64,000 nucleotides of DNA from assembly GCF_022829285.1 (NCBI RefSeq), contig NZ_JAKSYI010000081.1, positions 1 to 64,000 on the forward strand, read 5' to 3'. A program made the translations under genes and the position numbers. Positions 57,919 through 64,000 of this stretch are shown one piece after another. Origin of the DNA: Methylobacterium sp. J-078. GTDB taxonomy: Bacteria; Pseudomonadota; Alphaproteobacteria; Rhizobiales; Beijerinckiaceae. Numbering within the stretch: the first letter of the stretch is position 1; the number at the start of each line of letters is the position of its first letter. The notes beneath the pieces are model-generated. The model was not told the DNA's origin and did not search any database. It was given only the letters and a program-made list of their open reading frames with translations.

Positions 57919-57957
57919 CTTTGGCGGGTCTCCCAGCTTTCGAGGGTGTCGGGTTCG

Positions 57958-59247
57958 ATGACTGACGGTTTCCGCAACGACCGCCGTGATCTTCTGAAGG
58001 GCGCCGCCGCGACGCTCGCCCTGGCGGCACTCGCCCGGACCGCCCTGCCGGGCGGCGCGTTCGCGCAAGGGGCCGGTCCGGAGGTGAAGGGGGCCAAGCT
58101 CGGCTTCATCGCACTCACCGACGCAAGCCCGCTCTTCGTCGCCAAGGAGAAGGGCTTCTTCGCGAAACACGGCATGCCCGACGTCGAGGTGCTGAAGCAG
58201 GCGTCCTGGGGCACCACCCGCGACAACCTCGTGCTCGGCTCGGAGGGCAACGGCATCGACGGTGCCCATATCCTGACGCCGATGCCCTACCTGATCTCGG
58301 CCGGGCGGGTGACGCAGAACAACGTCCCCGTGCCGATGCACATCCTGGCGCGCCTCAACGTCAACGGTCAGTGCATCTCGGTCGCCAAGGAATACCTCGA
58401 CCAGAAGGTCGCTCTCGATGCGCGGGTGTTCAAGACGGCCATCGAGAAGAAGAAGGCCGCCGGCAAGTCCGTGAAGGCGGCCATGACCTTCCCGGGCGGC
58501 ACCCACGACCTCTGGATCCGCTACTGGATGGCCGCCGGCGGCATCGACCCCGACAAGGACATCGAGACCATCGTGGTGCCGCCGCCCCAGATGGTGGCGA
58601 ACATGAAGGTCGGCACCATGGACTGCTTCTGCGTCGGCGAGCCGTGGAACGCGCAGCTCGTGCAGCAGGGCCTCGGCTACACCGCGCTCACCACCGGCGA
58701 ACTCTGGAAGAACCACCCCGAGAAGGCCTTCGCCATGCGGGCCTCCTTCACCGAGAAGTATCCGAACGCCACCAAGGCCCTGCTGATGGCGGTGCTGGAA
58801 GCGCAGGTGTGGTGCGACAAGCCCGAGAACAAGGAAGAGGTCGCCGCCATCGCGGCCAAGCGCCAGTGGATGAACGTCCCGGTCTCGGACGTCGCCGGCC
58901 GCATCAAGGGCACCATCGATTACGGCGACGGCCGCGTGGTCGAGAAGAGCCCGCACGTCATGAAGTTCTGGGACGACAACGCGTCGTACCCCTACCAGTC
59001 GCACGACCTCTGGTTCCTCACCGAGGACATCCGCTGGGGCAAGTTCGACGCGCAGACCGACACCAAGGCGCTGGTCGCCAAGGTGAACCGCGAGGACCTC
59101 TGGCGCGAGGCGGCCAAGGCGCTGGGCGTCACCGCGATCCCGACCTCGACCTCGCGCGGAAAGGAGACCTTCTTCGACGGCAAGGTCTTCGATCCGGCCG
59201 ATCCGGCCGCCTACCTGTCCAGCCTCGGCATCAAGAGGATCGCGTGA
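57958..59247 (+). CDS. nrtA: Nitrate ABC transporter substrate-binding protein
   Basis: A 429-residue NrtA/CmpA-type binding protein with a Tat signal (RRDLLKGAAATLALAALAR). The mature part has FIALTDASPLFVAKEKGFFAKHG, LGSEGNGIDGAHILTPMPYL and MDCFCVGEPWNAQLVQQ, the anion-binding family pattern. The start at 57958 (MTDGFRND) keeps the Tat signal; the same frame is open from an ATG at 57790, which lies inside the sigma-54 promoter and is untranslated. The stop overlaps the next start (TGATG). Confidence 0.9.
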   Translation: MTDGFRNDRRDLLKGAAATLALAALARTALPGGAFAQGAGPEVKGAKLGFIALTDASPLFVAKEKGFFAKHGMPDVEVLKQASWGTTRDNLVLGSEGNGIDGAHILTPMPYLISAGRVTQNNVPVPMHILARLNVNGQCISVAKEYLDQKVALDARVFKTAIEKKKAAGKSVKAAMTFPGGTHDLWIRYWMAAGGIDPDKDIETIVVPPPQMVANMKVGTMDCFCVGEPWNAQLVQQGLGYTALTTGELWKNHPEKAFAMRASFTEKYPNATKALLMAVLEAQVWCDKPENKEEVAAIAAKRQWMNVPVSDVAGRIKGTIDYGDGRVVEKSPHVMKFWDDNASYPYQSHDLWFLTEDIRWGKFDAQTDTKALVAKVNREDLWREAAKALGVTAIPTSTSRGKETFFDGKVFDPADPAAYLSSLGIKRIA

Positions 59248-60113
59248 TGGCCAACACCTCCACCATCGCCGCCGCCCGTACCGTTGCCGTGGCGGCCAAG
59301 CCCAAGCGGGCGCCCCGGGTCACCCTGGCGACCCTGAACACCATCGCGAAAAACCTGATCCCCCCGGTGGTGGTGCTGATTGCGTTCCTGGTGATCTGGG
59401 AATTGCTGTGCTCGCGTCCGGGTGCTGGCCTGCCGCCGCCCTCGCGCGTGGTGACGGAGGCCTGGGACATCATCGCCCACCCGTTCTACGACAACGGCGG
59501 CACCGACAAGGGCCTGTTCTGGCACATCGCCGCCAGCATCCAGCGCGTGGCCTTCGGATTCGCGCTGGCCACCGTGGTCGGCATCCTCACCGGCACCCTC
59601 ATCGGGCAGTCGGAATGGGCCATGCGCGGCCTCGACCCGATCTTTCAGGTGCTGCGCACGATCCCGCCGCTGGCCTGGCTGCCGCTCTCGCTCGCCGCCT
59701 TCCGGGACGGCCAGCCCTCCGCGATCTTCGTGATCTTCATCACCTCGATCTGGCCGATCATCATCAACACGGCGGTGGGCATCCGCAACATTCCGCAGGA
59801 TTACCGCAACGTCTCGGCGGTGCTGCGCCTGAACCCGTTGGAGTTCTTTTCCAAGATCATGCTGCCCTCGGCGGCGCCGTACATCTTCACGGGCCTGCGC
59901 ATCGGCGTCGGCCTGTCCTGGCTCGCCATCGTGGCGGCCGAGATGCTGATCGGCGGCGTCGGCATCGGCTTCTTCATCTGGGACGCGTGGAACTCCTCCC
60001 ACATCTCCGAGATCATCGTCGCCCTCGTCTATGTGGGCATCATCGGCTTCATCCTCGACCGTTTCGTCGCCTTCGTCGGCACCCTGGTCACCCGCGGCAC
60101 GGCGACGGCCTGA
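59247..60113 (+). CDS. nrtB: Nitrate ABC transporter permease
   Basis: A 288-residue inner-membrane permease of the NrtB/SsuC type, with about six helices starting at LIPPVVVLIAFLVIWELL. The EAA-like loop is near LPSAAPYIFTGLRIGVGLSW. It couples substrate delivery by NrtA to the ATPase encoded next. It overlaps nrtA by one base. Confidence 0.9.
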   Translation: MANTSTIAAARTVAVAAKPKRAPRVTLATLNTIAKNLIPPVVVLIAFLVIWELLCSRPGAGLPPPSRVVTEAWDIIAHPFYDNGGTDKGLFWHIAASIQRVAFGFALATVVGILTGTLIGQSEWAMRGLDPIFQVLRTIPPLAWLPLSLAAFRDGQPSAIFVIFITSIWPIIINTAVGIRNIPQDYRNVSAVLRLNPLEFFSKIMLPSAAPYIFTGLRIGVGLSWLAIVAAEMLIGGVGIGFFIWDAWNSSHISEIIVALVYVGIIGFILDRFVAFVGTLVTRGTATA

Positions 60114-60122
60114 GGAATTCCC

Positions 60123-60917
60123 ATGACCTATCTCAGCATCGAGAACGTCGGCATCTCCTTCACCCGCTCGGGCCGCACCAACGAGGTGCTGCGCGACGTG
60201 AGCGTGAAGATCGACAAGGGCGAGTTCGTCTCGCTGATCGGGCATTCGGGCTGCGGCAAGTCCACGGTGCTCAACATCGTGGCCGGCCTGCTCAAGGCCT
60301 CCACCGGCGGCGTGCTCCTCGAGGACAAGGAGGTGAACAGCCCCGGCCCCGACCGCGCCGTGGTGTTCCAGAACCACTCCCTCCTGCCCTGGCTCACGGT
60401 TCGCGAGAACGTGGCGCTGGCCGTCGACAAGGTCTTCAAGGGCAAGAAGAGCCGCGCCGAGCGCAGCGCCTGGATCGACCACAACCTGTCGCTGGTGAAC
60501 ATGACCCATGCCGCCGACCGGCGCCCGAGCGAGATCTCGGGCGGCATGAAACAGCGCGTCGGCATCGCCCGGGCGCTCGCCATGGAGCCGAAGGTCCTGC
60601 TCCTCGACGAGCCGTTCGGGGCCCTCGACGCCCTCACGCGGGCGCACCTCCAGGACTCGCTGATGGACATCCATGCGCGGCTGAAGAACGCCGTGATCAT
60701 GATCACCCACGACGTTGACGAGGCGGTGCTGCTCTCCGACCGCATCGTGATGATGACCAACGGCCCCTCCGCCACGGTGGGCGAGATCCTCACGGTCGAC
60801 CTCGAGCGGCCGCGCCGCCGCCTCGATCTGGTGGAAGACACGACCTACACCCATGCCCGCGCCGAGGTGCTCGAATTCCTCTACGCGCGCCACGCCAAGC
60901 CCGCCATCGCGGCCTGA
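60123..60917 (+). CDS. nrtC: Nitrate ABC transporter ATP-binding protein
   Basis: A 264-residue ABC ATPase. Walker A is GHSGCGKST, Q-loop is FQNHSLLPW, signature is SGGMKQRVGIARAL, and Walker B is VLLLDEPFGALDALTR. It powers nitrate uptake. It lacks the extra binding domain of cyanobacterial NrtC, so it matches NrtD-like length. The flavoprotein gene follows after 13 bases. Confidence 0.9.
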   Translation: MTYLSIENVGISFTRSGRTNEVLRDVSVKIDKGEFVSLIGHSGCGKSTVLNIVAGLLKASTGGVLLEDKEVNSPGPDRAVVFQNHSLLPWLTVRENVALAVDKVFKGKKSRAERSAWIDHNLSLVNMTHAADRRPSEISGGMKQRVGIARALAMEPKVLLLDEPFGALDALTRAHLQDSLMDIHARLKNAVIMITHDVDEAVLLSDRIVMMTNGPSATVGEILTVDLERPRRRLDLVEDTTYTHARAEVLEFLYARHAKPAIAA

Positions 60918-60930
60918 GGACCGGTTCGCG

Positions 60931-62154
60931 ATGAAGCAACGGCTGGTGGTGATCGGCAACGGCATGGCGTCGTTGCGCTTCCTGGAGCGCCTCACCGAGC
61001 GGGCGCCGGGCCTGTACGACGTCACCGTCGTCGGGGCCGAGCCGCAGGCGGCCTACAACCGGGTGCTGCTCTCCTCGCTGCTCGGCGGCGAGGTCGACGA
61101 GGCGGCGTGCGCCTTCCGGGGCCTCGACTGGTACGAGGCCCACGGCATCCGCCTCATCACCGGCGCGCCGGTTACCGAGATCGACCGCGAGAACGGCCTC
61201 GTGATGGTGGGGGAGACCCACGTCCTGCCCTTCGACAAGCTCGTGCTCGCGATCGGCTCCCTGCCGATCCGCCTGCCCAAGCCCGGCATGGATCTGCCGG
61301 GCGTGCTCACGTTTCGCGATCTCGCGGATGTCGCCGCCATCCGCAGGGCGGCGGTGGAGCACGCCAAGGCCATCGTGATCGGCGGCGGTCTGCTCGGGCT
61401 GGAGGCCGCCGTCGGCCTCGCGCGGCTCGGCGTCGACACCACGCTCCTGCACGTCATGGACCGGCTGATGGAGCGCCAGCTCGACCACGCCGCCGCCGGC
61501 CTCGTGAAGCGCGCCATGGAGGCGCGCGGCGTCCGGGTCCTGCTCAAGGCCGACACGGCCGCGGTCGAGGGCGAGGGCCGGGTCGAGCGCCTGGTCCTGT
61601 CCGACGGCACCGTGCTGCCGGCCGACCTCGTGGTGATGTCTGTCGGCGTGCGGCCCAACGTGGCGCTCGCCCAGAATGCCGGGATCGAGACCGGGCGCGG
61701 CATCAAGGTCGACGACCGGATGCAATCCTCGGATGCCCGCATCTATGCGCTCGGCGAATGCGCCGAGCACCGGGGCATGGTCTACGGCCTCGTGGAGCCC
61801 GCCTACGAGCAGGCCGAGGCCCTGAGCCGCCACCTCGTCGGCGAGGAGGCGGCCTATCTCGGCACCGCGCTTTCCACCAGCCTCAAGGTCTCGGGCCTGC
61901 CGGTGTTCTCCGCCGGGCAGATCGAGGCGCCCGAGGGCGCCGAGACCGTGCTGATGTCGGATCCCGGCCTCGGCCTCTACCGCAAGCTCGTCGTCGCCGA
62001 GGACCGACTCCTCGGCGCGGTCTTCGTCGGCGACATCGCCGAGCAGGGCTGGTGCAAGGATCTGATCCGCACCGGGGCCCCGATGGCCGAACACCGCGAC
62101 GACCTCATGTTCGGGCGCCCCGCCGCGCCCGCGCCCCAACCCCTCGCAGCGTGA
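60931..62154 (+). CDS. FAD-dependent oxidoreductase (NasB/NirB N-terminal-like)
   Basis: A 407-residue two-dinucleotide-binding flavoprotein. Features are LVVIGNGMASLRFLE (FAD site), VTVVGAEPQAAYNRVLLSSLL, the second Rossmann AIVIGGGLLGLEAAV, and the later IYALGECAEH. It resembles the first part of NirB but lacks the siroheme domain, so it would feed electrons from NAD(P)H to a partner such as NirA or a nitrate reductase. It is in the nitrate operon, 11 bases before nirA. Confidence 0.82.
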   Translation: MKQRLVVIGNGMASLRFLERLTERAPGLYDVTVVGAEPQAAYNRVLLSSLLGGEVDEAACAFRGLDWYEAHGIRLITGAPVTEIDRENGLVMVGETHVLPFDKLVLAIGSLPIRLPKPGMDLPGVLTFRDLADVAAIRRAAVEHAKAIVIGGGLLGLEAAVGLARLGVDTTLLHVMDRLMERQLDHAAAGLVKRAMEARGVRVLLKADTAAVEGEGRVERLVLSDGTVLPADLVVMSVGVRPNVALAQNAGIETGRGIKVDDRMQSSDARIYALGECAEHRGMVYGLVEPAYEQAEALSRHLVGEEAAYLGTALSTSLKVSGLPVFSAGQIEAPEGAETVLMSDPGLGLYRKLVVAEDRLLGAVFVGDIAEQGWCKDLIRTGAPMAEHRDDLMFGRPAAPAPQPLAA

Positions 62155-62165
62155 GGAGCCTAGCC

Positions 62166-63956
62166 ATGGCCGACGCATTCAACGCCGAGCAGAAGCGCTA
62201 TCTCGAAGGCTTCGCCTCCGGCATCAGTGCCGCCCGCATGACCGGCGGCCTCGCGGCCGGGCAGGCCGCCTCCGCGCCGCCGGCCGAGCCCGTCGGCCCG
62301 GACGCGATCCACATCAAGGCGCAGGACGCCACCATCAAGGCCGGCGGCAAGCTCTGCGAGCAGGAGAAGTGGAAGCGCGCCGAGAACCCGTTCGACGGCC
62401 ACAACCGCCTCGTCACGGAGGCGAGCACCGGCAAGACGCCGAAGCCGGAGGACAATTTCCGCTGGCGCTACCACGGCCTGTTCTGGCTCGCGCCGGCCAG
62501 CGGCGACTTTATGTGCCGGCTGCGCATCCCCAACGGCATCCTGCAGCACTGGCAGTTCGCCGGGATCGCCGATCTCGCCGACGCGCATGGCGGCGGCTAC
62601 AGCCACGTCACCACCCGCGCCAACCTGCAGGTCCGCGAGATCACGGTGGAGCACGGCCAGCCCTTCCTCGACGGGCTGATCGACCTCGGCCTCACGGCAC
62701 GCGGCGCCGGCGCCGACAACATCCGCAACGTCACCGGCTCGCCCGTGGCCGGCATCGACGCGCAGGAACTCCTCGACACGCGGCCGCTGGCCAAATCCTG
62801 GCACAACTGGATCCTCAACGACCGCTCGCTCTACGGCCTGCCGCGCAAGTTCAACGTCGCCTTCGACGGCGGCGGCGTGATGCCGGTGCTGGAGGAGACC
62901 AACGACATCGGCTTCCAGGCGGTCCGCATCCTCGACGGCGCCGCCGTGGAGCCGGGCGTGTGGATGCGCCTCGTGCTCGGCGGCATCTCCGGCCACCGGG
63001 ATCTCGCCCGCGACACCGGAATCGTGCTCAAGCCCGAGGATTGCAACAAGGTGGCGGACGCCATCCTGCGGGTCTTCATCAAGAACGGTGACCGCACCAA
63101 CCGCAACAAGAGCCGGATGAAGTACGTCCTCGACGCCTGGGGCTTCGACAAATACCTCGCCGCCGTCGAGGACGAACTCGGCACCAAGCTCGCCCGGGTC
63201 GACCCCGCCCATGTCGCCCCGCGCGGGCCCATGGACCGCTTCTCCCATGTGGGCGTGCACGCCCAGGTCCAGCCCGGCCTGAACTGGATCGGCGTGATCC
63301 TGCCGGTGGGCAAGATGACCTCGGACCAGATGCGGGGCCTCGCGGCCATCGCGTCCGAATGCGGCGACGGCGCCATCCGTATGACCGTCTGGCAGAACTT
63401 CCTGTTCTCCGGGGTGCCGGATGCGAAGGTCGCCGAGGTCCAGGCACGGGTCGCCGCGCTCGGTCTCACCACCGAGGCCTCCAGCATCCGCGCCGGCCTC
63501 GTGGCCTGCACGGGCAATCGCGGCTGCAAGTTCGCCGCCTCCGACACCAAGGGCCACGCCCTCGTCATCGCCGATTACATCGAGGCGAACCTCACGGAAC
63601 TCGACGTGCCGGTGAACGTCCACGTCACCGGCTGCCACCATTCCTGCGCCCAGCACTACATCGGCGACATCGGGCTCATCGGCGCCAAGGTCGTGGTCTC
63701 CGAGGAGGGTGACACCGTCGAGGGCTACGACATCGTCGTCGGCGGCGGCTTCGGCGATTCCCCGAAGATCGGAACCGAGATCTGGAAGGCCGTGAAGGCC
63801 GAGGATTGCCCGCCCCGCATCGAGGCGCTGCTGCGCAGCTACCTCGCCCGGCGCTCCGGCCCGACCGAGAGCTTCCAGGCCTTCACCGCCCGCACCGGCG
63901 CCGAGTCGCTGCGCAACCTCGCCGAAGAGCAACCCGTCCTGAAGGCCGCCGCATGA
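62166..63956 (+). CDS. nirA: NirA-type nitrite/sulfite reductase (siroheme)
   Basis: A 596-residue NirA-type reductase that takes nitrite to ammonia. Two ferredoxin-like and two siroheme/[4Fe-4S] modules are visible: YSHVTTRANLQVREI, LSW-like DNIRNVTGSPVAG, the second-half HVGVHAQVQPGLNWIGV, and cluster cysteines in ACTGNRGCKFAASD and GCHHSCAQHYIGDIGL. GAGGAG lies before ATG 62166. The stop overlaps the next start (ATGA), so the diflavin reductase is coupled. Confidence 0.9.
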   Translation: MADAFNAEQKRYLEGFASGISAARMTGGLAAGQAASAPPAEPVGPDAIHIKAQDATIKAGGKLCEQEKWKRAENPFDGHNRLVTEASTGKTPKPEDNFRWRYHGLFWLAPASGDFMCRLRIPNGILQHWQFAGIADLADAHGGGYSHVTTRANLQVREITVEHGQPFLDGLIDLGLTARGAGADNIRNVTGSPVAGIDAQELLDTRPLAKSWHNWILNDRSLYGLPRKFNVAFDGGGVMPVLEETNDIGFQAVRILDGAAVEPGVWMRLVLGGISGHRDLARDTGIVLKPEDCNKVADAILRVFIKNGDRTNRNKSRMKYVLDAWGFDKYLAAVEDELGTKLARVDPAHVAPRGPMDRFSHVGVHAQVQPGLNWIGVILPVGKMTSDQMRGLAAIASECGDGAIRMTVWQNFLFSGVPDAKVAEVQARVAALGLTTEASSIRAGLVACTGNRGCKFAASDTKGHALVIADYIEANLTELDVPVNVHVTGCHHSCAQHYIGDIGLIGAKVVVSEEGDTVEGYDIVVGGGFGDSPKIGTEIWKAVKAEDCPPRIEALLRSYLARRSGPTESFQAFTARTGAESLRNLAEEQPVLKAAA

Positions 63957-64000
63957 GCGAGCACGTCACGCCCCCCCTGGTCCTCATCCCCGAGACCGCC
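63953..64000 (+). CDS. Partial diflavin reductase (sulfite reductase alpha-like), cut by the window
   Basis: Only 16 codons are present (MSEHVTPPLVLIPETA). The start overlaps the nirA stop. The N terminus LIPETA resembles NADPH-dependent sulfite reductase alpha-type flavoproteins (often followed by PFTPEQRAWL), which would supply electrons in the nitrite pathway. Too short to be sure. Confidence 0.5.
   Translation, partial: MSEHVTPPLVLIPETA

Noticed and set aside
57790-57957. In-frame ATG upstream of nrtA adding 56 residues
   Set aside because: It lies within the sigma-54 promoter and upstream of the predicted transcription start; the Tat signal begins at 57958.

Overview
The window is a 64 kb stretch of very GC-rich chromosome (roughly 70% GC by eye) from an alphaproteobacterium. 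The best guess is a Methylobacterium/Methylorubrum-type member of the Rhizobiales. Supporting signs are the transaldolase-glucose-6-phosphate isomerase fusion, an HdaA-type DnaA homologue, an EcfG-type promoter, the NasTS nitrate regulators, a cobalamin riboswitch and the style of the small exported proteins. This assignment is inference; no rRNA, tRNA, CRISPR array, insertion sequence or prophage was found.

Layout. 0-5 kb: a minus-strand cobalamin riboswitch whose gene lies off the left edge, a PAP2 phosphatase with a stress-type SDR, a four-cysteine mini-protein, a DUF2147 exported protein and a beta-lactamase-fold hydrolase. 4.6-7.6 kb: a tail-collar protein plus GNAT acetyltransferase operon, divergent from a Hint (hedgehog/intein) protein across an AT-richer gap. 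7.7-12.7 kb: DUF427, trehalose phosphatase, glucokinase, DUF2459 and a Deg protease. 12.8-17.1 kb: a tightly packed envelope operon (OmpA-like protein, four-TM coiled-coil protein, secreted possibly vWA-like protein, lipoprotein) of unknown function, preceded by a promoter overlapped by an inverted repeat. 17-23.4 kb: type Ic aminotransferase, exported hypotheticals, kdsA, a Gly/Tyr-rich exported protein behind an EcfG-type promoter, queF and eno. 23.4-25.4 kb: two small exported proteins and a MarR regulator with a DCC-type redox protein; the MarR intergenic region holds three related palindromes.

25.4-32.7 kb: DUF1345, an endonuclease/exonuclease/phosphatase-family membrane protein, a pentapeptide-repeat protein with a channel-like C terminus beside a voltage-gated K+ channel, and a hybrid histidine kinase. 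32.7-36.1 kb: pyrB, a ParDE-type toxin-antitoxin pair and purMN. 36.3-42.3 kb: AI-2E-family permease, HdaA, polyphosphate kinase and exopolyphosphatase. 42.3-47.9 kb: a Tat-exported acetamidase/formamidase, a PAS-LuxR sensor, XRE and AraC regulators separated by an AT-rich patch, and CsbD. 47.9-55.7 kb: tal-pgi, tkt, a GH15 glycosidase and an unknown anchored protein, all on the minus strand.

55.9-64 kb is the assimilatory nitrate/nitrite module. NasT (ANTAR antiterminator) and NasS (its cytosolic sensor) are followed by a sigma-54 promoter and a leader ending in an intrinsic terminator, then nrtABC-type transporter genes, an FAD oxidoreductase, NirA nitrite reductase and the first 16 codons of a probable diflavin reductase. 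The expected logic is nitrogen-limitation transcription through sigma-54, followed by nitrate/nitrite-dependent readthrough of the leader by NasT when NasS releases it.
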